The notes under the pieces are model-generated. The model did no database searches and was not told the origin of the DNA. It worked only from the letters and a program-made list of their open reading frames with translations. Shown piece after piece: positions 16,862 to 25,749 of a stretch of 64,000 nucleotides of DNA. How positions within the stretch are numbered: the stretch's first letter is position 1; every line of letters begins with the position of its first letter. The stretch lies in NCBI GenBank assembly GCA_934488695.1, contig CAKSSH010000001.1, positions 1 to 64,000 on the forward strand, given 5' to 3'. Source of the stretch: an uncultured Oscillospiraceae bacterium (GTDB taxonomy: Bacteria > Bacillota > Clostridia > Oscillospirales > Ruminococcaceae). The position numbers and the translations under genes were made by a program.

Positions 16862-17332
16862 ATGAAAAAAACAGCTTTAATATTGACCTTGATTATGGGA
16901 CTGCTTGCAGTTTTGTGCTGCGGCTGCGGCAAAAAAGAAGGAAAAACGCCGGACACGGCCGCTGTTGCGGACGCCATTGAGAAATCCGGCAGCTTTGATG
17001 AGTTGATCGACCTTACCGACGATAACATTGCCCGTCGGTATTACGGGCTGGATTTAGACGCGGTCGACAGCTATACGGTGCGGGTTTGTTCCAGCGGTGC
17101 GCTGGCGGATGAAATTGCCGTTTTTAAAATGAAAAAGCACCAAGATGTCGAGGATATGCTGGAGGTGCTCAAGGAGCGCAAGCAAGAGCTGTACGACAGC
17201 TTTGTGGATTATGTCCCTACCGAGACCGATAAGATCAACAATGCCATTATCGGGTCGAATGGGAATTATGTTTATCTGATTGTTTGCACCGACCGCAGCA
17301 GTGCAAAAACCGCGGCGGAAAACTGTTTTTAA
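16862..17332 (+). CDS. DUF4358-type lipoprotein
   Basis: A 156-residue lipoprotein: signal helix, lipobox followed by the double Cys CCGC, then a small domain with DNIARRYYGLDLDAVDSYTV and NNAIIGSNGNYVYLIVC, the pattern of DUF4358 proteins common in Clostridia. The function of the family is not known. It begins 14 bases after the SGNH hydrolase and is likely co-transcribed. It is exported and lipid-anchored, so it acts at the cell surface. Confidence 0.78.
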   Translation: MKKTALILTLIMGLLAVLCCGCGKKEGKTPDTAAVADAIEKSGSFDELIDLTDDNIARRYYGLDLDAVDSYTVRVCSSGALADEIAVFKMKKHQDVEDMLEVLKERKQELYDSFVDYVPTETDKINNAIIGSNGNYVYLIVCTDRSSAKTAAENCF

Positions 17333-17364
17333 AACATAATGAGCATCAAAGAGACGGGAACAAG

Positions 17365-18762
17365 ATGAAAAAAATCGTTCGGAATTTCGGTCGGTCGCTT
17401 TATTATTTGGATGCGCTTTGTGAGATTGCGTTGATTTCTACTGTTTTTGTTGTGGCGTTGAAAGACTGGTTTTGCCACGGCAGCGTGCCGATTGATAATC
17501 ACGCGACCATTGTGCCGATTGTTATTTTCTCAGCGCTTTTTCTGTATATGACCGGCTCCTTTGACGTCACGAAAAAGCGTGCGCTGGAGCTTATAGTGAC
17601 AGGTGCAGCGTCAGTGCTGCTCAGTGACCTAGCCGCACTTGTAATTATCAGGACGTATTCGTTTGTATGGTTTACGGCGACGGACTTGTTTTTGACTATT
17701 CTGCTGCAGCTTGTCGCTGTGGCGGTATGGGCCAGCATTTCGCGGCTGATTTACCGTGCTTTTAAAAAACCGCAGCGCGCCGTTGTGGTTTGTTATGATT
17801 TGGAAAATATCGATAGCTATATCCAAAAAATTCGCGGCTATGCCGATAAGTATAACATTACTGAGATCATCAGTTATGAGGACGCAAACCTTTATTATGC
17901 CATATGTCAGAGCGAAGCGGTTTTTTTGCTGGATCTTTCAAGCAAAAAGCGGGAAAAGGTGGCACAGTACTGTCTGGCGCTTAATAAGAATATTTATATA
18001 CTGCCGGAGCTTTATGAGATTGCCGTTCGCAATTCAAATTTGGTCCAAATTGATGATATTCCGTTCTTTTCCTGCAAGCCAATGACGCTGACGATGGAAG
18101 AAAAACTGATAAAGCGGTTGTTTGACATAGTTTTTTCGCTGATTGCCATTGTGTTGACGTCGCCGGTTATGCTTACGATCGCCTGTCTTATCAAACATGA
18201 TGACGGCGGTAAAGTCTTTTATAAGCAGGATCGAATCACCGAGAATTACAGGCCTTTTAAGGTCTTAAAATTTCGGACCATGGTGGAAAACGCCGAGCAG
18301 CTGAGCGGGGCGACATTGTCTGTAAAAGAGGATCCTCGGGTGACCAAAATCGGCAAAAAATTGCGGGCTGTCCGACTTGATGAGCTGCCACAGCTGTTTA
18401 ATATTCTGATTGGGGATATGAGCTTTGTCGGCCCGCGTCCCGAAAGAGATATTTTTATACAGGAATATGTGAAAACGGTCCCTGAGTTTGTATACCGGCT
18501 GAATGTTAAGGCCGGCCTGACCGGTCTTGCACAGGTTCGCGGCAAGTATAACACCACTCCGCAGGACAAACTCAAGATGGATCTTTTGTATATCAATGAT
18601 TTTTCCTTTTTAAACGACTTAAAAATCTGTTTTTTGACGCTGAAAGTCCTTTTTTCAAAAGAAAGCACCGAGGGAATAGACGGAACGGTTCAAAACGAAA
18701 AAACCTTTCGGCAGCAAAACGAGCAGTCTGAAAAGAACGGAGCGGAGGAGTCCGGTGAATAA
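17365..18762 (+). CDS. Polyprenyl-phosphate sugar-1-phosphate transferase (initiating glycosyltransferase)
   Basis: A 465-residue membrane enzyme that transfers a sugar-1-phosphate from a UDP-sugar to undecaprenyl phosphate, starting synthesis of an exopolysaccharide or similar polymer. The N-terminal part has about four helices and a degenerate soluble domain. The C-terminal catalytic bacterial-transferase domain begins around residue 255 with a helix and shows KFRTM, RLDELPQLFNILIGDMSFVGPRPE and KAGLTGLAQVRG. The ATG at 17365 is chosen by the hydrophobic N-terminus. The gene overlaps the next by eight bases. Confidence 0.92.
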   Translation: MKKIVRNFGRSLYYLDALCEIALISTVFVVALKDWFCHGSVPIDNHATIVPIVIFSALFLYMTGSFDVTKKRALELIVTGAASVLLSDLAALVIIRTYSFVWFTATDLFLTILLQLVAVAVWASISRLIYRAFKKPQRAVVVCYDLENIDSYIQKIRGYADKYNITEIISYEDANLYYAICQSEAVFLLDLSSKKREKVAQYCLALNKNIYILPELYEIAVRNSNLVQIDDIPFFSCKPMTLTMEEKLIKRLFDIVFSLIAIVLTSPVMLTIACLIKHDDGGKVFYKQDRITENYRPFKVLKFRTMVENAEQLSGATLSVKEDPRVTKIGKKLRAVRLDELPQLFNILIGDMSFVGPRPERDIFIQEYVKTVPEFVYRLNVKAGLTGLAQVRGKYNTTPQDKLKMDLLYINDFSFLNDLKICFLTLKVLFSKESTEGIDGTVQNEKTFRQQNEQSEKNGAEESGE

Positions 18763-19765
18763 GCTGAAATATTTGGCCGCACGAATTCGCGGAATGGATT
18801 TTAAAAATATGATGCGCCAGGCGCGGGTGGTCCGAAAACGGACCGGCCGCCCCTGCTTTATAACGCTTGTTGATATGATTTATTGCGGTTTTCGCTACAT
18901 GGCCGGCTACATGGATTATGTGGTTTTTGAGTTTTATCGGCTCAATCGCGCTCAGCGTAAAACGCAAATTACGCGCGGCATGAATAATGCGCTGGTTCGT
19001 CGGTTTAATGCGCCGGACAGCTTTCATAAATTCGACCGAAAAAACGAGTTCAACGAAATCTTTGCCGACTGTCTGCATCGGGATTGGCTGGATCTTTCTT
19101 CGGCAGATGAGGCCGCATTGCAAGCATTTTGCGGCCGTCACGCCGAAATAATTGTCAAGCCCTGTGACGGAGCCTGCGGGAAAGGGATAGAAAAGCTGAA
19201 GATCTCGGATTTTTCGGACCCGGAAAGCTTGCGGCAACACTGTCTGCAGACGGGGCAGACGGTTGCCGAGCAAATTATTGTGCAGCACTCAAAGCTCAAT
19301 GAGTTGTTTGCGGGGTGCGTTAATACGGTGCGTATGGTCACAATTACACATAACGGAAAAGTGCATGTTGTTTTTTGCGCTATCCGCATCGGCGCCGGAA
19401 ACACCCTGGTGGATAATTTAAACAGCGGAGGGATGGCGGCATTAGTGGACGTGGATACCGGCTGTATCAAGACCGACGCTGCAGATAAAAACGGTGTTGT
19501 GTACCAAAAACATCCGGACACCGGGACTGTTATTCAAGGCTTTGAAATCCCGTTCTTTCGAGAGGGGCGCGCAATGGTTGAACAGGCTGCGCTTCGAGTG
19601 CCGGAGATAGCCTATGTCGGCTGGGATATTGCGTTCCAGCAGGACGGGCCGTTGCTTATTGAGGGGAATCATTTCCCGGGGCATGATATTTACGGTATGC
19701 CGGCTCTTACGCCGGACGGTTACGGCTTTTGGCCGCAGTTTCAGGCGGCAATTGCCGAGGATTGA
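18755..19765 (+). CDS. Sugar-transfer-associated ATP-grasp protein
   Basis: A 336-residue protein resembling the ATPgrasp_ST family (PF14397), found next to sugar transferases and thought to ligate amino acids or similar groups onto glycans. ATP-grasp features include IIVKPCDGACGKGIEKL (nucleotide-binding Lys and Gly-rich loop), NTVRMVTI, and the metal-binding end LIEGNHFPGHDI. It starts with GTG 18755 inside the end of the sugar transferase gene, after GGAGGAG. This tight overlap suggests the two act together. Confidence 0.85.
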   Translation: MNKLKYLAARIRGMDFKNMMRQARVVRKRTGRPCFITLVDMIYCGFRYMAGYMDYVVFEFYRLNRAQRKTQITRGMNNALVRRFNAPDSFHKFDRKNEFNEIFADCLHRDWLDLSSADEAALQAFCGRHAEIIVKPCDGACGKGIEKLKISDFSDPESLRQHCLQTGQTVAEQIIVQHSKLNELFAGCVNTVRMVTITHNGKVHVVFCAIRIGAGNTLVDNLNSGGMAALVDVDTGCIKTDAADKNGVVYQKHPDTGTVIQGFEIPFFREGRAMVEQAALRVPEIAYVGWDIAFQQDGPLLIEGNHFPGHDIYGMPALTPDGYGFWPQFQAAIAED

Positions 19766-19790
19766 TATTTCGGACGGTTTGTAGTATAAT
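19762..19790 (+). promoter_or_regulatory. Promoter for the pseudokinase gene
   Basis: TTGATA (19762-19767) and TATAAT (19785-19790), spacer 17 bases; the -35 overlaps the stop codon of the preceding gene. It argues against a GTG start at 19795. Confidence 0.8.
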
Positions 19791-19833
19791 TTAGGTGCAA
19801 AAAACGGTTTCAGAGAACAGGAGTGAGCAATAC

Positions 19834-21516
19834 ATGAATCCGGAAAATCTTTGTATGGGATGCATGCGTGAAAAAGGAGAAGGCGTTGTTAAATGCCTGC
19901 GTTGCGGTTATGTGGACGGTTCTCCCTATTTGCCTGCTTATTTGGCGCCGCGCACCGTACTGCAGGAGCGGTATCTTGTCGGAAAGGTACTCTCCTATAA
20001 CGGCTGCGGTGCAACTTATATTGCCTATGACGCAATCATGAATTGCAAGGTCAAAATCCGGGAATATATGCCGGAAAATCTGGCCTCTCGCGAAAAGGGC
20101 AGTCCGGCAGTCCGGGTCAACACCGGCAGTGAGATTCAATATAAATCCCTGAAAATGGATTTCTTGGAGCTTTCGCAGCGTTTGATGAAGCTGGGAACGC
20201 TTACAGAAGTGGAACATGTGCTGGGCGTTTTTGAGGCGAATAATACCGCATATGCAGTATTAGAGTTTGTTGAAGGGATGACCTTGACAGAGTTTTTGAA
20301 GAAGAACGGCGGGTATTTGTCTTGGGAGGACACACGGCAGCTGTTTATGCCGCTGCTTTCCTGCCTGAATGCAATACATAATTGCGAATTGCTGCACCGC
20401 GGCATCAGCCCGGAGACGATTTTGGTCGACCGAAGCGGCAATCTTAAGCTGACTTCTTTTGATATTGCCCCTGCTCGGACGGCTCGCAGTGAGTTGGTAG
20501 CACAGCTTTATGCCGGTTATGCGGCGCCTGAGCAATACACCTCCAGCGCATGGCAGGATACCTATACGGATGTTTATGCTATTGCCGCAACTATTTATCG
20601 TACCCTGACCGGTACAATGCCGGTGGAAACACTTTCCCGGGTCGCAAATGACAATTTGGTTTCGGCCAGCACGTTGAATCAAAGTATTCCTAAAAATGTT
20701 TCCAATGCGTTGACGGCGGCTATGCAGTTGTCGCCCGAAAAGCGCACGCAAACGGTCGGAGAGCTGATTGCGGAGCTGTCTCAGGTGATGGACTTCGGTG
20801 ATGGCTCGGAGAATCCGCAGGCGGAAGCACCTGTGGTGAAAGAAAAAGAAAAAGACAAGAAAAACGGCGCACGATATGCTGCGATTTCGGTCGCGATCAG
20901 CGCACCGGTGTTGATTTTGATCATCGTTGTTTTAATGTTGACTCTTTTTCCGCGAAAAAAACCGAGTAATGTTTCCAGTAAAGGGCTTTCTTCGATTTCG
21001 GTTAGCTCGGAAAGCTCGTCGTCCGAGACCTCTTCCAAGACGCGATTTTTGTATGCAGTCCCGTCTTTTGTGAGCCGGAATGTCGATGCTATTATTAATG
21101 ACACGGATTATACTGAAAAATACAAATTTAAAACAGTATATGACTATAACGAGGAGTACGCGGAGGGAACTGTTGTTGAGCAGTCGGTCGAGGCCGGTAC
21201 GCCGGTTGAAAGCAACGGAACCGAAATCACGCTGACCGTCAGCCGCGGCTCTAAATGGCGGGTGTTGCCGGATTTGGTCGGTAGAAATGTCGACTATGCT
21301 AAGGACACCCTCAATGATAAATTTATCCGTTATGAGGTCGAGACGCTGACAGGGACCTACGGGGATCCGCAGGTGGTTGCGAAAATGAGCAAGGAAGAAG
21401 GAACGCGCCTTGATATTTCACAGGGACAGACTGTGATTTTATATGTTTATGAAGCGCTTCCGTCGTCGTCCTCCAGCTCAAAGCCCGATACTGATTGGGT
21501 AAACGACCTGCAATAA
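19834..21516 (+). CDS. Zinc-ribbon PASTA-repeat protein with a degenerate (pseudo)kinase domain
   Basis: A 560-residue membrane protein laid out like a PASTA Ser/Thr kinase. It has an N-terminal Cys4 ribbon (Cys7, 10, 21, 24), a kinase fold (about 45-320), one transmembrane helix (about 349-372), a Ser-rich stalk and two PASTA repeats (about 406-540). The scaffold is clear: KVREYMP-like strand, FVEGMTL, APEQY and TDVYAIAATIYR. Every catalytic residue is changed: the ATP-binding Lys is Arg76 in VKIREY, HRD reads HRG (Gly190), the metal Asn is Thr195, and DFG reads SFD (Ser208). It should therefore be a pseudokinase sensing cell-wall fragments rather than a phosphotransferase (inference). ATG 19834 follows CAGGAG. 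Confidence 0.85.
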   Translation: MNPENLCMGCMREKGEGVVKCLRCGYVDGSPYLPAYLAPRTVLQERYLVGKVLSYNGCGATYIAYDAIMNCKVKIREYMPENLASREKGSPAVRVNTGSEIQYKSLKMDFLELSQRLMKLGTLTEVEHVLGVFEANNTAYAVLEFVEGMTLTEFLKKNGGYLSWEDTRQLFMPLLSCLNAIHNCELLHRGISPETILVDRSGNLKLTSFDIAPARTARSELVAQLYAGYAAPEQYTSSAWQDTYTDVYAIAATIYRTLTGTMPVETLSRVANDNLVSASTLNQSIPKNVSNALTAAMQLSPEKRTQTVGELIAELSQVMDFGDGSENPQAEAPVVKEKEKDKKNGARYAAISVAISAPVLILIIVVLMLTLFPRKKPSNVSSKGLSSISVSSESSSSETSSKTRFLYAVPSFVSRNVDAIINDTDYTEKYKFKTVYDYNEEYAEGTVVEQSVEAGTPVESNGTEITLTVSRGSKWRVLPDLVGRNVDYAKDTLNDKFIRYEVETLTGTYGDPQVVAKMSKEEGTRLDISQGQTVILYVYEALPSSSSSSKPDTDWVNDLQ

Positions 21517-21534
21517 AAAGGTTTTCATAGTGGT

Positions 21535-21569
21535 ATGCCGCCGGCGCCTTGACGCCGGCGGCATTTTTT
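21535..21569 (+). terminator. Terminator after the pseudokinase gene
   Basis: TGCCGCCGGCG (21536-21546) pairs with CGCCGGCGGCA (21553-21563), then six T residues. Confidence 0.9.
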
Positions 21570-21585
21570 GAAAAGGAGGGGGACA

Positions 21586-22323
21586 ATGCAGCACTATAAT
21601 TATGAAGAAATTGAACGGTGCAGCATGGAAATACAAAAAGACCTGATAGCCCTTTCAGATGCTGGATACCGGGAGTTTCAGGCAAGGCTGATCCCGACAG
21701 TTGATAAAGAAAAAATTCTCGGCGTCCGGATACCGCAATTGCGCCGATACGCAAAAACGCTTTCCTCGGAGCAGACGGAGCTTTTTTTGAGTGTGCTGCC
21801 GCATAATTATTATGAAGAAAATTGCCTGCATGGTCTGTTGATAGAACAAATTTACGATTTTGACGCCTGTGTTGTCGCGCTGCGGCGATTTTTGCCATAC
21901 GTGGATAATTGGGCAACTTGTGATATCATCTCTCCTCGGATTTTTGCTCAAAATAAAGCGGCGTTGTTGCCGGTGATGAAAGCGGGGCTTACCGAAAAAT
22001 CGGTTTATGCGGTGCGTTTTTGGCTTCGGATGTTAATGATTTATTTTTTAAAGGATGATTTTCAGGCGAGTTTTTTCGACTGGGTAGCTGCGGTGCGGCG
22101 TGGAGATTATTATTTGTATATGATGGTTGCATGGTATTTTGCAACGGCACTTGCTTATCAGCCGGAAAGTGCCTTTGCTTTTTTATCTACCGACCAATTA
22201 GATGCCCGGACACGTCGCAAGGCAATTCAAAAGGCGTTGGAAAGCAATCGGGTGTCCTTGGAGATGAAAGAAAAGCTTCGTGCGCTGCGCGCACAAATCG
22301 GCTTGTGCGCACAGGAAGAATGA
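21586..22323 (+). CDS. AlkD-like DNA alkylation repair HEAT-repeat protein
   Basis: A 245-residue all-helical protein of the AlkD family (COG4912), HEAT-like repeat DNA glycosylases acting on N3- and N7-alkylated purines. Recognisable parts are GVRIPQLRRYAK, HNYYEENCLHGLLIEQ, LPYVDNWATCDIISPRIF and the C-terminal RRKAIQKALESNRVS. The VDNWATCD segment holds the Trp/Asp typical of the family. Its ATG at 21586 follows AAGGAGGG. It stands alone after a strong terminator, so its promoter was not seen clearly. Confidence 0.85.
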   Translation: MQHYNYEEIERCSMEIQKDLIALSDAGYREFQARLIPTVDKEKILGVRIPQLRRYAKTLSSEQTELFLSVLPHNYYEENCLHGLLIEQIYDFDACVVALRRFLPYVDNWATCDIISPRIFAQNKAALLPVMKAGLTEKSVYAVRFWLRMLMIYFLKDDFQASFFDWVAAVRRGDYYLYMMVAWYFATALAYQPESAFAFLSTDQLDARTRRKAIQKALESNRVSLEMKEKLRALRAQIGLCAQEE

Positions 22324-22530
22324 TAACGTTGTATAAGCTAAATTGCCTCTGCCGGTTGGACACAGAAGGGATATAAGATTGCACGCAAACCTAACTTAAA
22401 AAACACGCAGAAAAAGGGTTTAAAGGCAACCCGCAATGAAAATTTCGCAAGCAAAAACAGCGTGTTTTGTACATATATAAAGCTTATGGCGATTGCTTGT
22501 GCGAAAAATGGTATGGCAGCGTATAAAAAT

Positions 22531-22564
22531 AAAAGCCCCGGCGCGTGAATCGCGCCGGGGTTTT
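22531..22564. terminator. Bidirectional terminator between convergent genes
   Basis: CCCCGGCGCG (22536-22545) pairs with CGCGCCGGGG (22551-22560), with A-rich and T-rich flanks. It serves the AlkD-like (plus) and membrane-protein (minus) genes. The preceding 200 bases show no other feature. Confidence 0.85.
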
Positions 22565-22571
22565 CGGCCAT

Positions 22572-23408
22572 TTAGGCTTCCCGGTAAAAAAACAGGGCAC
22601 AGCGAAACAGAAAAACAGACAAAGTCAAATCAACAAAATGCATAAACACATCTGAGCCGCCGACGCTTTCAGATCCGCAAACAAAGCAAAAAATGGCCGG
22701 TATTGACAAAACAAAGCCCAGCACAATGGTGATGGGTGTAACGATATGAAAGAGACGCAGCCCTTTTTTTCGGTCGACGTCGGAAAAAACACGCGCCGCA
22801 GACAAAATGCTAATCAGCAGCATACAAAGATAAAGAATGTCGAGCAGATTTTTTGAAATATAAAACAGAGTGGTAAAGCTGACAAAATCACGCAGGATAC
22901 GAAAAATAACCCACGCAGCTATTACGAGGCAAAGGCCTGACTGACCGATATGCTGATTTTCAATCAAAAAAGAGAGCATTAAAAAGAAAATCAAGCTGGC
23001 TGCCGAAAGCAGAGTTGTCATAACAGCAAAAAGAGTTATGTTTGCGTTAGGGTTGTCGGTGGGCATGGGGTTTGCAAGCCGAAAGATTTCATAAAAAGTG
23101 TTGACGGCAAAGCCGACAGTCATCATTGCAAACAAGGGACGCTGGTTTGCAAGCGGAGCGAAATCATAATTAAGATTTACCGGAAGCACTGCGCGACGCT
23201 TCAAAACAAACTGCCAGCAAACGCCGAATAATAAAGCCGCTGCCAGCAGAATCAAAAGCAGCACCCGGTCGGCTGCGCTGCGGCTTTTGTAAAAACCGGT
23301 GGATGGGTCTATATTTGCATAAAGGGTTAGAGTCCGCAGGGAAATTGCCAGTAGAGAAATTATAGAAACAGTTAAAAAATAGCTTTTTTTGCAAAGCAGG
23401 TTTTTCAA
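22572..23408 (-). CDS. Multi-pass membrane protein of unknown function
   Basis: A 278-residue protein with about seven hydrophobic helices and short loops; the first non-membrane loop has DPSTGFYKSRS. I do not recognise the family with confidence. It starts with a TTG at 23408 after AGGAGATG. It is transcribed away from the SpoIID-like gene, with a shared upstream region of about 205 bases, and ends at a strong terminator. Sporulation or envelope roles are possible but not shown. Confidence 0.6.
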   Translation of the reverse strand: MKNLLCKKSYFLTVSIISLLAISLRTLTLYANIDPSTGFYKSRSAADRVLLLILLAAALLFGVCWQFVLKRRAVLPVNLNYDFAPLANQRPLFAMMTVGFAVNTFYEIFRLANPMPTDNPNANITLFAVMTTLLSAASLIFFLMLSFLIENQHIGQSGLCLVIAAWVIFRILRDFVSFTTLFYISKNLLDILYLCMLLISILSAARVFSDVDRKKGLRLFHIVTPITIVLGFVLSIPAIFCFVCGSESVGGSDVFMHFVDLTLSVFLFRCALFFYREA

Positions 23409-23492
23409 GATGACATCTCCTAAATAAGTGAATAAATTTCAAAAAAGGGAACCAAAAAGCTTGCGTGGCAGGTCTTTTCGGAATTCATCTGG

Positions 23493-23500
23493 CATACATT
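23493..23500 (+). promoter_or_regulatory. Possible sigma-E type -10 element before the SpoIID-like gene
   Basis: CATACATT fits the sigma-E -10 consensus CATACAHT exactly; the expected -35 about 14 bases upstream is a weak match. A TATACT-type element further down is an alternative. Confidence 0.35.
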
Positions 23501-23613
23501 AAAAAAAGACAGCTTGTCTGTCAGGACTTAAAATATACTATGGTTATTTTAAAACAAAACGGCGGTAAAGTCAAGAGCGAATACTGCCGAATCCGTGCGA
23601 AGGAAGAGGTTTT

Positions 23614-24534
23614 ATGAAGGCAATGCTGCAAAAAAGTCTAACAATACTGCTGCTCATTACCCTTCTGCCGCTAACAGCCTTTGTGTTCCAATCAAATAAC
23701 AAAAATGGACGCCGTTTCAAAATCTATGATAAGACTTGGCAAAAAACACTGCAGCTGTCGGCCAAGGAGTATGTGCTTGGAGCATTATGCTGTGAAATGC
23801 CGCCAACCTTTCATTCGCAAGCATTGATTGCACAGGCGGTGGCAATCTACACAAATGCGTTACGAAGCCAAAGCGCCGGCGAGGATATTGTGACAACGGC
23901 AGAGAGCGGGAAATATATCGGTTACGCTGCACCGGAACAATTTCAAGATCGGTGGGGAAAACGGTATACGCAGTATCGACAAAAGATGTGTAATGCGGTT
24001 GAACAAGCACTTTATAAGGTCATTACCTATGACGGGAAACCGATTTTAGCGGCATATCATGCCATGTCCGGCGGTAAAACAGAGGCGGCGGAAAATGTTT
24101 GGGGCCAGGCGGTGCCGTATCTTACGGCGGTTGAAAGTGAAGGGGATTTGTTTTGCAGTCAGTATGAAACAATCGTTACGCTGCCGACACAAAAAGCACG
24201 AGAAATGCTGACAAGCGCTTATGAAAATATTAAGCTGCCCGAGAATGATGCACAGTTGCTGACGCAGATTGAAACCTCTCCGTCCGGCACTGTGCTACAG
24301 GTGATGGCGGGAAACACCAAAATTCGAGGGCAACAGCTACGGACGCTTTTTTCGCTGCGAAGTGCAGTCTTTACCGTGTCTGTTTCCGACGGGAAATTGA
24401 CTTTTACGGTGCACGGCTACGGACATGGGGTTGGTCTCAGTCAATATGGCGCGGATTTTATGGCGCGGCAAGGGGCCGATTATCGTGCGATACTTGCGCA
24501 TTATTATTCCGGGACAGAATTAATGCAGTCTTAA
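23614..24534 (+). CDS. SpoIID/LytB-family peptidoglycan lytic protein
   Basis: A 306-residue exported protein with an N-terminal membrane helix and a SpoIID domain. SpoIID is a lytic transglycosylase needed for membrane migration during engulfment. Signature segments are LGALCCEMPPTFHSQALIAQAVAIYT (catalytic Glu in EMP), YHAMSGGKTEAAENVWG, YLTAVES and the C-terminal GYGHGVGLSQYGADFMA. Its ATG has GGAAGAGG upstream. It is monocistronic here, apart from the other SpoIID partners (SpoIIM, SpoIIP), so it may be SpoIID itself or a paralogue. Confidence 0.88.
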   Translation: MKAMLQKSLTILLLITLLPLTAFVFQSNNKNGRRFKIYDKTWQKTLQLSAKEYVLGALCCEMPPTFHSQALIAQAVAIYTNALRSQSAGEDIVTTAESGKYIGYAAPEQFQDRWGKRYTQYRQKMCNAVEQALYKVITYDGKPILAAYHAMSGGKTEAAENVWGQAVPYLTAVESEGDLFCSQYETIVTLPTQKAREMLTSAYENIKLPENDAQLLTQIETSPSGTVLQVMAGNTKIRGQQLRTLFSLRSAVFTVSVSDGKLTFTVHGYGHGVGLSQYGADFMARQGADYRAILAHYYSGTELMQS

Positions 24535-24721
24535 TAAAAACGGAAAAAGTAAATATTGCCGCAGCAAACGCTGTTTGTCAGTGAAAAAAGGCAAACCGGC
24601 ACCGATTTTTGCGTGGGAAATAGCCGGTATAAAGATAAATTAAAATCTATTATCGAAATGTGACAGGGCAGAGACATCCCGAGACGGTAAAAAACAACTG
24701 GCACCGAGCTGCAACCAACAT
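24535..24721. other. Intergenic stretch without a recognised gene
   Basis: About 190 bases between the SpoIID-like gene and the tsf terminator. No open reading frame with a ribosome binding site and no known RNA motif was seen; only short weak inverted repeats. Confidence 0.5.
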
Positions 24722-24781
24722 AAAAAGCTATTGCTCATGAGCAAAACAAAGGCGTTTCGCGTTCATGTGCAATAGCTTTTT
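24722..24781. terminator. Bidirectional terminator at the end of tsf
   Basis: AAAAAGCTATTGC (24722-24734) pairs with GCAATAGCTTTTT (24769-24781); the intervening bases can extend the stem. T tracts occur in both directions. Confidence 0.8.
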
Positions 24782-24818
24782 GTCCGGCCTTAAAAACGGC
24801 CGATTTTGTTATGAGAGA

Positions 24819-25727
24819 TTATTTTACCATTCCGGCAACTTCGGAGGCAAAATCGTCATTTCTCTTTTCCAGGCCTTCGCCCTTTTCAAAACGAACAAAG
24901 TCTGCAATAACAATGCTGCCGCCGAGGGCTTTTGCTGTTTGGTCGGTGTATTTGTTGATTGTCAGCTCATCGTTTTTAACAAAGAGCTGCTCAGTCAAGC
25001 AAACTTCCTTATAGTACTTGTTGATACGACCCATAACCATTTTCTCGGCGATGTTGGCGGGCTTGCCTTCGTTAATGGCCTGAACGGTCAAAATTTCCTT
25101 TTCCTTGGCAATTGTATCGGCCGGAACCGCTTCTTTATTCAAGAACTGCGGATTGGCAGCGGCAATCTGCATGGCAATGTCCTTTGCGTATTCGGCAAAA
25201 CCATCCTTGTCCGCAACGTCGGTCGCAAATTTAACCATAACACCGATACGGCCGTTACCGTGGATATAGGTGACAAGATCGCCTTCCATGCGGACAAAAC
25301 GACGAATCTTCAGATTCTCACCGATGGTTAGAACCTTTTCCTGCAGCGCTGCTGCAACCGTTTCGTTTCCGCCGGAAATCGTTTTGTTCAACAAGTCATC
25401 CACATCTGCCGGGTTCTCATCAATGACGGTTTTGGCACAGGCAGCAACAAAGTCTACAAAGCTCTGATTTTTGGCGACAAAGTCGGTTTCTGAGTTAACC
25501 TCAATCAAAGCGCCGACCTTTTTGGCGTCGTCTACCAGCCCATAAACCAGACCCTCTGCGGCAATTCTGCCGGACTTCTTTGCAACCGCGGCAAGGCCTT
25601 TTTCACGCAGAAATTCAATTGCCTTGTCGGTATCACCGTTGGATTCGGTCAGTGCCTTTTTGCAGTCCATCATGCCGCAACCGGTGCGCTCACGCAGTGC
25701 TTGGACGTCTTTCGCTGTAAAAGCCAT
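24819..25727 (-). CDS. tsf: Elongation factor Ts
   Basis: EF-Ts recharges EF-Tu by exchanging GDP for GTP. The 302-residue protein has the conserved N-terminal UBA-like segment LRERTGCGMMDCKKAL and the core motif EVNSETDFVAKN, followed by two alpha/beta subdomains. The length is normal. It follows rpsB after 74 bases that hold a terminator-like hairpin, a known way to make less EF-Ts than S2. Confidence 0.98.
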   Translation of the reverse strand: MAFTAKDVQALRERTGCGMMDCKKALTESNGDTDKAIEFLREKGLAAVAKKSGRIAAEGLVYGLVDDAKKVGALIEVNSETDFVAKNQSFVDFVAACAKTVIDENPADVDDLLNKTISGGNETVAAALQEKVLTIGENLKIRRFVRMEGDLVTYIHGNGRIGVMVKFATDVADKDGFAEYAKDIAMQIAAANPQFLNKEAVPADTIAKEKEILTVQAINEGKPANIAEKMVMGRINKYYKEVCLTEQLFVKNDELTINKYTDQTAKALGGSIVIADFVRFEKGEGLEKRNDDFASEVAGMVK

Positions 25728-25749
25728 ATTTTATTCCTCCTGATTCGTG

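Noticed and set aside
19795..19833. Upstream GTG start for the pseudokinase gene
   Set aside because: It lies five bases after the -10 box, so it would fall at or before the transcript start.
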